From NCBI GenBank assembly GCA_000711775.1, contig ARYC01002447.1:1-64000 (forward strand): DNA of 64,000 nucleotides. Direction: 5' to 3'. Within the stretch, counting starts at the first letter, position 1; the number at the start of each line of letters is the position of its first letter. The DNA is from Oxytricha trifallax (taxonomy: Eukaryota; Ciliophora; Spirotrichea; Sporadotrichida; Oxytrichidae). Positions 34,200-45,104 of this stretch are shown here, in pieces. The position numbers and the translations under genes are program-made. Under the pieces are notes generated by a model, which saw nothing but the letters and a program-made list of their open reading frames with translations, searched no databases and was not told the DNA's origin.

Positions 34200-35264
34200 T
34201 CATTAACTTAACTACAAAACTTATTTATATACATTCACTCTCCCTTCTTTAGCACACTTTTAAGCCAACAAATTATCTACTCTCTTCGCTGAGCTTTTAA
34301 TAAAGTCTACTGTATCGATAGGTAGGTCATGCATTAGATGGTATAGCAGCAGTTTCTTATAATGACCTTTTAGTATACCCCAGTAGAATTCAATTCCATT
34401 AAACTATGGGCTGTAAGGCACGTTGAACACTGGTGTTATTCTTAGTTGTTCATAACTTTTCCTTGTTTCTTTTGTCTTATGAACTGAAAGATTATCAACG
34501 AATAGTATAATCTCTTATTCAGGGTACTTCTCTCTCAGCTGCTCTAAGAACTTAATATACTGCTCTGTCTTAATAGAGCGAGGATGAATAACATAAGTTT
34601 CTAAACCAGCATCCTCGCTAATTCCTCCAAGAATTGCCATTGTTTATACCTTGACCTTTTAGTCATATACCTCTATATTACTATGCTTCTTATACCAAGA
34701 CTTCTAGATGAAAGTGTTGAAGGTAAACACAGCCTCGTCAGCATGAATAAACTTAATATTACTCTATTAGGCTCTCTGCATTTAATTATAAATATAATTT
34801 AAGTTATTGTTGTAAAATGGCAGAGTGAAATCAATCACTCTCTTGATACGATTAACACCTTTGTAAGATATACCATTTCGTTTATAAATGTTTGCAACAG
34901 ACTATGCAGAGATCTTCAACTCAGGGAACTGGCGGTGAAACATAATAGCTCGTTAGTCGAGAGAGAAGTGAGCCCAATACTTCAAAGTTTTTTCATTAAT
35001 AAGATAGTCAATATGCTTCTAAAGAAACTTTGACTTCCTCTTAGGCTAAGAATTCAGCTATTATTGCTTTAATTACACAGCTTTCAAGCAGTGAGAGCGA
35101 ACAGTTGATGGACTACGCTTTAAGAGCATTGCAATAGACTTATAGTTCAGTACTGGTTTGACTTATTCACTATATATATCACATCCATAACGCAGTTTAA
35201 ACACTAAATCTATATACTCTTCATCATAAATAGACCCCAAAAGCTTGTTATTTTTGTCACGCAT
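34200..35264 (-). CDS. TBE-2 transposase, intact (354 residues)
   Basis: DDE transposase of the TBE family. The frame is intact from ATG at 35264 to TGA 34200-34202, 355 codons, matching the known ~42 kDa. The N-terminal region has a helix-turn-helix-like stretch (AMLLKRSPSTVRSHCLK). Catalytic residues: Asp in FIHADEAVFTFN, Asp in LFVDNLSVHKTKE, Glu in FNGIEFYW with 34 residues between the last two. It is convergent with the 22-kDa gene with 9 bp between the stops, so the 3' UTRs must overlap. The start lies just inside the right inverted repeat. TBE transposases act in the developing macronucleus in DNA elimination; whether this copy is expressed is unknown. Confidence 0.93.
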
Positions 35265-35345
35265 TTAATTAATAACCCCAACCCCTTACAAATTCCCTAC
35301 AAATCAAAGCACTTATAAACCTCATTAAGGGGTTTTGGGGTTTTG

Positions 35346-36040
35346 ATATGTACTGTTTTAGGAATTAGTTTTTTTTTAATATTTGAATTGTACAGTATGG
35401 AATGAAAAGTGATTTATTATTAATTCTTTAAAGTAATTATTTAAGTATACTAATGGAAGTTCAACTTCACGAGCACTGTTCAATACTTCACTTGAATACG
35501 GTCGGTACCTTTTGATCCACTTCGGTCTCGTCTACGATTGTTGGCTCCCTCTATCATCATCTCTATGTCTCCATCTTCTAACAGTCGCTGCTTCACACAC
35601 ACTGCCAGCTCGATCTCGTTGAGCGGAACCTCTTATCTTGCCTCTACATCTAACTCGTGAATTCTGCCATAAGCATCCTGGGTTCAAAGGACATTTTATC
35701 CAATTCACTCATTGCGTCGCATGGCTAAATCTTTTAGTCTTCCCGGAGATTGCCTCAACAACGCTGGTGTGGGTCTGCTTTTCGCCATCAGTCTCAATCT
35801 TCAGTACAAAAATTTGACGCTCGTTGGGCCTATCATTCATCTTTTGATTTAGTTTTTCCATTGTTTTTGATAGTGATACTGTGCTGTTTTGATCAAGAGC
35901 ACATATATCATTAGAATGATTTCCCACTCATTTCAGCATTCATTTTGTTTTTTAATTATGTAAATATTAATAATAAATCACTTTTCATTCCATACTGTAC
36001 AATTCATATATTTAAAAAAAACTAATTCCTAAAACAGTAG
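35346..36040. mobile_element. Short element with ~75-bp inverted repeats, abutting TBE-2
   Basis: The left arm (35349-35425) and right arm (35963-36036) are inverted repeats sharing TACTGTTTTAGGAATTAG and GAATTGTACAGTATGG ... AAAAGTGATTTATTATTAAT. The left arm starts 3-4 bp from the TBE-2 end, so its outer part may be lost. Beyond the right arm the end sequence AAAACAGTA...AATGTACAATTT is partly repeated near 36099-36130. The interior is much richer in GC than its arms and coding-like, which suggests capture of host or MDS sequence. Confidence 0.7.
35450..35927 (-). pseudogene. Coding-like cargo of the short inverted-repeat element, unknown
   Basis: GC is about half here, far above the flanks. 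The first frame runs ATG 35927 to TGA 35709-35711 (72 aa) and contains MEKLNQKMNDRPNERQIF, then VLKIETDGEKQTHTSVVE. A second frame starts MSELDKMSFEP and, after one missing base, continues QDAYGRIHELDVEARQEV, then LNEIELAVCVKQRLLEDG and ends in a basic stretch (ANNRRRDRSGSKG) before TGA near 35480. The shift could be decay, an MDS junction or an intron that I cannot place. No family recognised; the passing resemblance to ubiquitin (QIFV) is not supported further along. Confidence 0.4.
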
Positions 36041-36689
36041 CAATGTAAATGTACAATTTAATCAGTACGCCTTAATATTTTTAAAAACTTAATAACATAA
36101 AACAGTACAATGTACAATGTACAATTTGGTCATAATTATTTTAATATTAAAATTTGTAATCAAATGTGTACTAAATGAAATTACGATTAGAGGCTTGCCG
36201 AATTAGTGGCAGTTAATATTAATCACACATTCAGTTATATTTTTATTTTTGGATTTCCCCAAATCAATTATACTTTAGCAATATAATTCAGTTGGACCTT
36301 ATATTTGGTGCAATTATTCCGTGCTACTTTAAGATTATTATTTTTAAATATTTAGGTAAGTATCTACTACTAATAGATGTTGTCTAATTAATAAAATAAA
36401 TTATAATAAAAAATAAAATAAGTTAAAGTAAGATATTAATAGGTTAATGATTTTGAAAATCAAATAAGAGTAACATAGGAAAATGATTAAAAAAAAAGAC
36501 TAGGACCGATGGAATATATCATAAATTTAAACAAAATAACCATTCAATATATTGATATAGAAATAAGCGCACATAGAAGTAGTAGTATTAAATAAATCAG
36601 GCAAGGTGTTAAATATAATAATAGAAATTAAGATTTATTATTAAATTTTGCAAGTAATGGAGTTTTTAAATTAAGCAAGACAATCATGT

Positions 36690-36975
36690 TCAACATTTTT
36701 CCTTCCTATTCACGGAGCGGTTTCTAATGTTGCTTCGATGAGCTTAAAAGAATTGATATTGAGGTACGGGCCACTTCATTACTACTGTTTATAGGTGACC
36801 ACTGACTTAAGAGCCTGATCAGCGACTATAAATGCATATTAATTGATAACCAAGCTGGAGGCAAGAGATCCTTCGTCAGTGGCAACCGTTAGCGGGTGAT
36901 GGAGTTCGAACCAGGGTCTTCCATTTGCATGGTGAGGTGGCCACACACTCGCTTCCTGGTCACTCATCGCACATA
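36690..36975 (-). repeat. tRNA-derived SINE-like sequence
   Basis: On the minus strand the 5' part has GTGTGTGGCC, an anticodon-arm-like CACCATGCAAATGG (TGC, Ala, in the loop) and a B-box GGTTCGAACTCC (36903-36914). The T-stem does not pair well and the D-arm is poor, so it is not a working tRNA. A unique-looking tail of about 200 bp follows to 36690. GC is high for this window. A Pol III promoter head plus unrelated body is the usual SINE structure. No second copy is in the window, so the call rests on the head alone. Confidence 0.45.
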
Positions 36976-39300
36976 TTAAGATATTGAAATAGTTTTGAAT
37001 TGAAGAAATATACTTTCATAGAGGATAAGATGAAGACACGCATTAATATTTATTTATATAATTTGTATTTTTAGAAAAAGAATTCTTCCATAAGTACAAG
37101 AATTGATTAATTCTACGTTAACACTCGTTAATTTATTATTTTTTTTTTCTCAATTTTGAGTTCATCTCCACTTTGCTATTTTTAATATTGAAATTACTAT
37201 ATTTATATATATAAATTATTATATTCTAAAGGCTTTCCCATTTTTAATAAGCAAAAGCTAAAATTAATTTAAATTAAATATAATTTTTTACTTTTAATCA
37301 AATTTAATTATCAATTATTATTACTTTAATTCTATTAGCATAAAATTCAATATATTGAAAATAGGTTCATGAGTAAGTTCTAATCAATAATTGCTCTATG
37401 TTTTAATGATTGAATTTTGAAGATTTATTATGACTTATAAGAATAAATAAAGTTATCACATTTAAATAGCCAATATTAAATGTATTACTATTCATGTATC
37501 GAAAAAGAAAGACTGTCAAATAATAAAAGTTGCATTGCATAATCAAAAAAATGAAATGATAGAAGTGATGGAGACTTCTGATGATCTTTTTATCTTAATG
37601 TCTAACTCACCTATAATTATGATCAATTCTCAAAGGTAAATTTTGACTGTTTTTGGGTACTATTCTGAAATTATGAGAAATAGTCTTTACTTTCTTATTC
37701 TTTTGTTAAACTTATTTTGGCAAAACTAAGAATTCTTATATCTATTATGGCTGTTGATTGTCTAGATTAAAATTATTTTGATTTTATCTAGTTTTACTGT
37801 GAAATTGAATATCATGAAATGGTATATTTATAATGAAAGACATGTTTGATAAACATAACGGGCCTCTAGAATTAATTATAGAAACTGTTGCTTTATAGGC
37901 AATTATCAACTTGATCACTTTACATATTTTCTGCTCTCTTTTTTGAATCGTTTTTATGAAATTTATATGAATGTAAAAGCAAATATTGCTGAAAATTAGT
38001 TAAATTTAAATATTCCTTAAAATTAATCAGCCATCACCTCCTTTTAGAATAATTAGTCTTTGAGATCATATTAAGTTCTTCATGATAATAATGTAAATAT
38101 ACTGCATAAACACTTCGGCAAGAAGTCTTGTCCTTATCCTCACAGCAATGCTTCAATTATTCGCGATGAAAATTATTTCCTGAAAAAAGTGCATATTAAA
38201 AAATGAATTCCAAAATTTTCATTCGAAAATTTGCTTGTAAAAATGTCATGGAGCTATTTAGAGAAGCTTGATAATTCAATATCCCGGCTCTTTGGGTAGA
38301 TGTGTTAGCTGCTAATCTTCTTTGGTGGAGTAAATATTCCCTGCTTTGACAAATGTTCTTTTAAAACACTACAATAATTTCAAAACAGAAAATCGAGAAT
38401 ACCATTAGTAAATATAATATTGAATTCGAAGATATTTTAAGGAATTTTTTATATTATATAATGTAATTATCATTAAGTCAATAATCGACATGACTATTCT
38501 TGTATTCCTCTAAATTTAATAAGAGGTTATATACTTAATGTGTTAAAATTAATTAAACCAAAAATTAAAAAGTTTATTGTTTTATTATAAATTATAAATT
38601 TCTTAATAAGTTTAGTCTTTTGCAAATTATTAGATTTGCAGATTAAAAAATGAATGGACTAGAATATATAAATATTAAAATTTGTCATTCATAGCCTAAA
38701 TAGATTGAATTAAATTATTTATAAAATAAAAAATGAATACCATTAATCATGACTATTACAAATTATAATAATAAATAATTATGTAATATATGTAGTTTAA
38801 GCTCTAAAAATGTGTGAATAAAAAACATAAGTTAGACAGAAGTATAGTAATATAACTTAATATATTGTAATATATGATTATTTAAGTATCTTGGATATGA
38901 TGGTTTAAAAGAAAAGTACACCAGGTTTATTTGTAACAAATGTTTAGGTTAAAAAAGAATTCAAAATTTGATATCAAAATAAAGAAGGTATTAAGATATA
39001 GAGAGGAATAATAATAGAATCATACAGTATACTTGGGAATTATTTTATCTCCATATGATAACCCAGTATCAAACTAAATAGGTATTACAGGAAGAATACT
39101 GAATAAAATATATTTGTTGAACCTAAATGAACTGTATAAATTCATTTTAATTTAAAAAATTGTTTTAAATAAGAACATACATTATAAATTACAAGTGGAT
39201 ATTTGTAAAAATCTAATACATCAATAATATTCAATAATTCATATAACTTCTTTTTAAAGTTTAGAGTTTAACATATATATTTATATCATTATACATTTTA
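36976..39300. other. AT-rich stretch with weak coding candidates
   Basis: A frame 37430-37849 (139 codons) contains VALHNQKNEMIEVMETSD and then hydrophobic stretches; another from about 38027 contains HFGKKSCPYPHSNASIIR, meets one in-frame TGA at about 38200 and continues LLVKMSWSYLEKLDNSIS. GC is slightly raised. These may be MDS pieces; chance cannot be excluded. Remaining sequence shows nothing. Confidence 0.3.
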
Positions 39301-39621
39301 CAATAATTTGGTGACATTGACATTGGGAAATGGCAAAAGAGTCAACTCTTGGATAAAGCACATAATTAACTTACTTTGAAGATTAGAAGAAACTGAAGTA
39401 TCAAAATCGCGAATCTCGCCTCATTTCCAATGAAAAGAAGTTTAGATCGTTTAATAATTGGACAATCTTCTCTGAGGATATTCTTCACTAGTAAAGCACG
39501 GAGAGACGCATAAATCACGGATGCTACTTGAGAAATTACGCGAAGCTTAATCATATAACAATTTTAGTAGAGTTGCGATGAACTTCTGGCAATGCTAACT
39601 CGCGAACCATTAAATATATTT
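39300..39621 (-). CDS. Downstream part of the 39.3-39.9 kb coding-like island
   Basis: GC stays raised to about 39300. The frame 39366-39554 (minus) reads MIKLRVISQVASVIYASL, then ALLVKNILREDCPIIKRS, and runs into GTAAGT, a splice-donor-like sequence. Joining to the upstream frame requires an intron or MDS junction around 39570-39640, where GTAAAT follows TTTCCTCC. Boundaries are guesses. Confidence 0.3.
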
Positions 39622-39942
39622 TCAATTCTGATTTTTATTTACGGAGGAAACCCATGATAAAGATGGTTAGTATATTGGATAAGGACGAAAAGGGGTTTTC
39701 ATTACCCTCATGACAAAGCCTGCGAAAACACCAATTTGAGTCGCATCAAATCTTCTTGGTCCTCGTTCGTGGTCATGCTCTGTCCATATTGCCTTTTTAA
39801 TAACGTTTTCGTGATCAGCTCCCGTAATAAACAATAGTGGGGGGTCGAAAGATTTCGTAGAGAAATTTTAATTTTTTTGAAAATGATAAAAAGTTTGCGA
39901 TTTGCCCGAAAACATTTCAAAACCCGATGCCAATTTTTACAT
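39622..39942 (-). CDS. Coding-like island, unknown protein (106 codons)
   Basis: The frame runs from ATG 39942 to TGA 39622-39624. The best part reads SFDPPLLFITGADHENVIKK, AIWTEHDHERGPRRFDATQI and GVFAGFVMRVMKTPFRPYP, in a segment with GC well above background. An overlapping frame (39708-39920) is also open but is less protein-like. Downstream on the same strand, 39560-39360, further coding-like sequence continues (VRELALPEVHRNSTKIV, or in another frame KLRVISQVASVIYASL), with a GTAAGTTAATT donor-like site near 39378. Together they may be exons or MDSs of one gene. No family recognised. Confidence 0.45.
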
Positions 39943-39960
39943 TTTATTGCAAAATTAAAA

Positions 39961-41066
39961 AAATATAGTAAATTATTACAAAATTTAAATGGAATATGGA
40001 ACAGTTGTTTTGAATCTGATTTAATTTATTTTTTTTAAGATTATATTATTTTATGAGTGTTCAATGATTTTGCATATAAAAAGTGTATTGTATTTTTTTA
40101 AAAGTATTTTTAATATGCTGATAAATGGCTCCTCCCAATCATATATTATAAGATTATATTTATCTTCACCCTCTCCATCACCCACCCATTTAACAGTAGA
40201 TCCTGTTTTTCAAATAAACTAATTTAAGTTTTCTTAATAAAATAATATTTATATATTGTAAATTTTTCAAAATTAAATTTCATTAGAGAAGTTAAATGTT
40301 GCTAGACTATATTTGAGGTGGAGAACACGATTTTTGACATGGCATCGTGATCATTCATCAAGGCATGTCCATGTAAAGTAGATGCATTTGTTTCTTAAGT
40401 CTTAAATTTAGAAAATAGCCTAATTTGACATTTGCTTGTTCACTATTTTACATAAATTGTTTCAAATAACCATACAAATAATTGTACTCATGGTTTAATT
40501 ATTTAAATAAAAAAGAATTTCGTCAATTATACTTTTACTTATGATAAATTTAGCATTCTTTAAATTTCGATATTTTAAAATACATCTAGCTATTTGTTAT
40601 AAAGTATAACTTATAATAATATGTATAACAGATTGTATTTCTTGCGGATACTAAATCAATCTCCACTATTGTTGATCGCTGCTCAATCAATATTTTGCCT
40701 TTTTAAGTCAATAATAATACTATAATAAACTGTCCACTTAACAATTTTTAATAGATTGGCTTTTCATAGCAATCTGTTCCTAAAAAGTTTATGTTTTTGA
40801 AATTTTATTATTTTAAATTTATTAATAAATAAATACCATATTGAGGTAAAATTTATTAAAATTAATTGTTTTATACTATAAATTAATAATATAAATATGA
40901 AATGGATCAGAATTTGAAGATTATTGTACACTCACATAGAATTTAAACAATAAATAACTTATAATATTTTTATTGTTCGTCCAATTAAGATTGAGGGTTT
41001 CAAAGAAATGGCTCATGAATATCACTTAAAAGGAAAAGAAAAAAAAGGAATTATTGTTATGACGAT
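39961..41066. other. AT-rich stretch, nothing identified
   Basis: No convincing coding sequence or repeat. A slightly GC-richer patch at 40300-40400 gives no supported frame. Confidence 0.5.
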
Positions 41067-41484
41067 ATTGTAGGAATACATTCGAAATTGGGAAATTAAT
41101 TTAAATTAAATTAATTATAAATCAAAATTTGGGCAGTTAAAGTTGACCAATTTAAACGATTTTGAGCTCATTCGATAGAGAATTCAAAATTAGCTGAACT
41201 TTATAATTGGCGGTACTATTTTTATCGCATCCCTAGAGCGAGATAACTCGACTTTAATTAAACTCATCTAAATTCATTAAATTATACCCTCACATTAAAG
41301 TCGAGTTATCTCGCTCAAGGGATGCGATAAAATAGTACCGCCAATTATAAAGTTCAGCTAATTTTGAATTCTCTATCGAATGAGCTCAAAATCGTTTAAA
41401 TTGGTCAACTTTAACTGCCCAGATTTTGATTTATAATTAATTTAATTTAAATTAATTTCCCAATTTCGAATGTATTCCTATAAT
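41067..41484. mobile_element. Palindromic foldback element, copy 2 (418 bp)
   Basis: Same termini and core as copy 1 at 22258: ATTGTAGGAATACATTCGAA at the left and its complement at the right, with GGCGGTACTATTTTTATCGC and CTCATTCGATAGAGAATTC in the arms. The arms are nearly perfect complements over about 180 bp, so the element can fold completely. The higher arm identity here than in copy 1 suggests it is younger or conversion-homogenised. Non-coding. Confidence 0.9.
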
Positions 41485-42561
41485 AATTAAAAGGATGAGG
41501 ATTATGAAGAAACACTTTCCTCTAAAACATAAACATTTTTCATAGTTATTGTTAGTGATTATTATATTATACTATTTAATTATTAATTATTTTTGAAGAT
41601 AGAAAATCCTTATTTGTTTTCGGAAAAGTAGAAAACATGAGTAAACAATATTTTTTTTGGATATATTTTGTGCAATGGGTAAATTGAATGATATATATTG
41701 GCATTTACGGCACTCTCCAAGATTTTCAGGATCTCTAAGTCTCAAGCTTGCTCTGGTACATTTCGTCTTAATCCTTTAAATGATCAATTATTTACTTGTT
41801 TTTCTAGATGGATATTTGAATATTTTCAATAATGTAAACAAATTCATAGGAAAAATGTGGGCTAGAGTGAGCAATGATGTTACCTGATAATACTTTCGAT
41901 AATGAGGGGGGGTGGAAGATTCGGCTTAATCAGTGTTCAGTATCCAAGGAGTCTAGATAAATGTATATTTTTGTTTCACAAGTTACTTTATGCCTTACTC
42001 TCAGAAATCTTTTAAGAATTCATATTATTATATCCTTTATAATAGTCAATATTTATCTTGCATGCACTTGTTTCCTTTAATAATTATAAAAATTTCCTAT
42101 ATAGTTAGTTGTAATTCCTTCACCATGAAGTAAAATAATGTTGGGGACTTTTTAAAGATATTTAACACTATTTATTAGTTCAATTAAGGATATTTTATGC
42201 TCATAATAATGACTGTGCCAAGATTCAATTCTACCAATACAATTCTACACTATTGTGGTATTTTTGAGTCTTCATTATGACTTTTTGGTTTATAATTAAA
42301 TATAAAAAAAAGCTAAATATTTTAAAGAAACTATTTTAAGCAATTAGAGAGTACAGGATTTTGAATTATACTTATAGTTGCGGCATTAGATTATAATTGC
42401 CTCTATTAAATCTAAATGTGGAAAAATAATGTTCGTTAATCTCACAATGTAAAAAACTAATCTAGAATCACTAGTACGACTAACAATATATTAAGTGACA
42501 ATATTCACACCAAAGAGAGATATACAAGCATCATATTTTTGTGGGGTTTTTAAAATAATAA
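41485..42561. other. AT-rich stretch, nothing convincing
   Basis: A patch at 41700-41880 is slightly richer in GC (a plus-strand frame reads FTALSKIFRISKSQACSG) but is not supported otherwise. No repeats noted. Confidence 0.4.
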
Positions 42562-42659
42562 GGTAATATTTTTGACTTGAAAAAGGAGTCATATAATTTT
42601 TTTTAAATGAACTTTGAGATTTATAACAAATTAATTATGGATTAAATAAGAAACAAAGA

Positions 42660-43319
42660 ATGGGTATACTGAGCAAAACATAACGAGACATCATCCAAGG
42701 TGATGTCGAGAACAATGACTACAAACACCTAGCACTATATACAATTGATACCATTAAACAAAACTAGGATCAATGGGGACTCCACATACTTGAAATACTA
42801 ACTTTCATAGCCAGAAAACTCATAAGAATAGGCTTCTCGATAGTCAACCAATTTCAGATATACCTCACAGGTATACTGTTTGACAAAGAAAACAACACCG
42901 AGACAATACAACTGTGGACTCAACATTTATTTCAAATAGTGAGACATGCTTCAATTAATAACAAATTCATAAAACCCCAACACACTACAACAAAACCCCA
43001 CTAACACCTCGAGAGAATTCTATCAACTAACTCTGAGCAACCACCAGCACCAGCTGTCTTTGCCACAAAGGCAATAGACATCTACTCAGAACTAGATAGC
43101 AACAAATCATATATAGTAGATGGAGACAGCATCTACAGTATAGGAAACAGACAAATTATCACAAATAAGATAATCTACTCAGATAACGAGGAAGACTGGA
43201 GTTCCGTGGAAGAGAAACAAAGATACGACGACAACTAAAACAACAGTTCCTACATTGACGACTCTAGCCAACATACCTACTACATAGAGTCGGACAACCA
43301 AGAAGAAAAAAATCCATGA
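42660..43319 (+). CDS. Retroposon copy C first ORF, 219 residues, unknown
   Basis: Starts ATGGGTATACTG about 20 bp from the 5' end of the element and is open to TGA 43317-43319. GC is much higher than in the flanks. The N-terminal half is hydrophobic/helical (WGLHILEILTFIARKLIRIG, FQIYLTGILFDKENN); the second half is acidic and Ser/Asp/Asn-rich (SDNEEDWSSVEEKQRYDD). No conserved domain is recognised. Position suggests an ORF1-type protein. Confidence 0.5.
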
Positions 43320-43445
43320 ATGACTCCATGACGCACCCAGTCTAATAAGTCCAATAAATCAATGACGACAAATACGTCACAGAAGAAAATTTGTACTAAA
43401 TAGGAAATTAAACACGTGTATTAAATTTAAGGTTTAGTACTAAAT

Positions 43446-44123
43446 ATGGATCCAGATAATAAAGAGATTATTATAAATTAATATTAATTATAATTAGTTA
43501 TTTTGTCCATAACCAAAGTACAACTTCAAGACAGATTTGATAGCAGAGAATCTTGCATTTTCATTTGGATTACAACAATCAATAGTGGACTATACAATGC
43601 CATTAAGAGATTCTCTTAGGCAATAACAGCAATCTATAACAACATAGACAAAGACCAGATGATAGAGATGGTCAACATGAACAAAGGCCAACTAGCGGAA
43701 CACATTAAATCCAAAACCAACTCTGCGGTGGAAACCCCAGATGAACTAGAAGGCTTCATAAGACTTTTTAACATAGACATCCTTAAGAATGTCACAGCTA
43801 GTGAAAAATGATGCTTATCTATTAGCTCAGATTACTTTTCACGCCTGAACAAGATAGAGATCTATGAAAAATGCTTATAGAAACAAGCCTATTTCCTAAA
43901 AAGTGACCTAATACAGCTAATCACTACCAGATGCAAAAAACAATTAGCACACAAAGACCAAAAATTTTCTGTAAACGTAAAACACTTTGACACTTAGATC
44001 AAATTTAAAGACCTCGGAGACCATATTCAAATCTTCAACCAAAAGAGAGGAAAGAAAGGAAGATCAAGAAAAAGAAAGACAAACAGAAACAAAGGAAATG
44101 GAAGAAGAAGAGGCAGAAGATGA
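43446..44123 (+). pseudogene. Retroposon copy C second ORF, basic C-terminus, one internal TGA
   Basis: Begins ATGGATCCAGAT and reads to TGA 44121-44123, with an in-frame TGA at 43809-43811 after LKNVTASEK. Contains YNNIDKDQMIEMVNMNKG, QLAEHIKSKTNSAVETPD and a very basic end (KKGRSRKRKTNRNKGNGRRR), as in nucleic-acid-binding proteins. Unknown family. If the TGA is a real stop, the product is ~121 residues and the basic part is lost; TGG-to-TGA mutation or another explanation is possible. Confidence 0.45.
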
Positions 44124-45104
44124 AGACTCATTATACCGGGAGAGATTCTCCAAAAGCAAATAGGGCTTTTCCCTTATAAAGCTCTTTAGCATTTTAAGAT
44201 CGGGGGACCCCAGAGACCTCTATGTGTTCACATTATTATTATTATTATAACAAATTAATTATTAAAAGTTAATTGGGTTTGCTGGCTAAAGAGATCCACT
44301 CATCTGATTATCTCGCACGCATCTTTTATCAACTTTTCATTACAATCTCTCGTGATATTTTGCAGATTGCTGATGTTTGGATCCATCTGTGCATTAACAT
44401 CAACGCCAGCTGTTGAAATACTTGGATCGATCAGTCACAGTTTACAGTTATTTTAATCATTTCTGCGTCTCTGAGTATATACTCAGTATATCCGAGTAAC
44501 AACTGTAAGATATAGAATCTTAAATCAAAACTTTTATTTTACATAAGTAGGTGTTAGTCTATGATTTGATTAGTTGATCTGAACAAAAGTTTAATATATC
44601 TGCTTTTGCAAAAAGTGAAAAATAAACTTTCAGAAAAAGTAAAAATTTATAAGAAATAAATAATTTCACTTTTTGCAAAAGCAGATATATTAAACTTTTG
44701 TTCAGATCAACTAATCAAATCATAGACTAACACCTACTTATGTAAAATAAAAGTTTTGATTTAAGATTCTATATCTTACAGTTGTTACTCGGATATACTG
44801 AGTATACTCAGAGACGCAGAAATGATTAAAAGAACTGTAAACTGTGACTGATCGATCCAAGTATTTCAACAGCTGCTGTTGATCTAAATGCACAGATGGA
44901 TCAAAACATCAGCAATCTGCTAGATACTACGAGAGATTGTAATGAAAAATTTATAAAAGATGCGTGCGAGATAATCAGATGAGTTGATCTCTTTAGCCAA
45001 CAAACCCGATTAACTTTTAATAATTAATTTATTAATAATTTGATATAAATCTCTAAGTTGATTTAAAAATATTATATGACTCCTTTTACAAGTCAAAAAT
45101 ATTA

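Larger units (their letters stand above)
31275..35345 (-). mobile_element. TBE-2: complete TBE transposon
   Basis: Ends CAAAACCCCAAAACCCC (left) and GGGGTTTTGGGGTTTTG (right) in inverted repeats of about 80 bp. Gene order read left to right is kinase (-), 22-kDa gene (+), transposase (-), so the element is reversed relative to TBE-1. Flanking triplets are AAT (31272-31274) and ATA (35346-35348); they do not match, unlike TBE-1 and TBE-4. The transposase frame is intact; the kinase and 22-kDa frames each have shifts. Confidence 0.95.
42623..44262 (+). mobile_element. Retroposon-like element, copy C (1.6 kb) with 16-bp target duplication
   Basis: ATAACAAATTAATTAT is duplicated at 42623-42638 and 44247-44262, and the palindrome arm is continuous when one copy and the insert are removed. 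The 3' end has GATCGGGGGACCCCAGAGA (44199-44233) and an (ATT)n tail. Two frames lie inside. Together with copies A and B this fixes the element as about 1.6 kb, without inverted termini, inserted by target-primed-type duplication. Confidence 0.85.
42562..45104. mobile_element. Large palindromic element (~0.9 kb) split by retroposon copy C
   Basis: Outer ends GGTAATATTTTTGACTTG (42562) and CAAGTCAAAAATATTACC (45087-45104) are inverted, and the next ~60 bp inward also match (GGAGTCATATAAT, GAGATTTATA). Further inward the left arm resumes after the retroposon at 44262 and pairs with the right arm to the centre at about 44625-44665 (arms contain CTCATCTGATTATCTCGC and TTCTGCGTCTCTGAGTAT). Without the retroposon the palindrome is about 920 bp. 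It directly abuts TBE-3, whose left portion is missing. Confidence 0.85.

Noticed and set aside
35709..35927. Ubiquitin-like protein suggested by QIFVLKIE
   Set aside because: Only the first few residues resemble ubiquitin. The rest has no matching core residues and no terminal GlyGly.
36893..36975. Functional tRNA-Ala gene
   Set aside because: The T-stem and D-arm do not pair properly and no acceptor stem forms, although the B-box and TGC loop are present. Kept as a SINE-like head instead.
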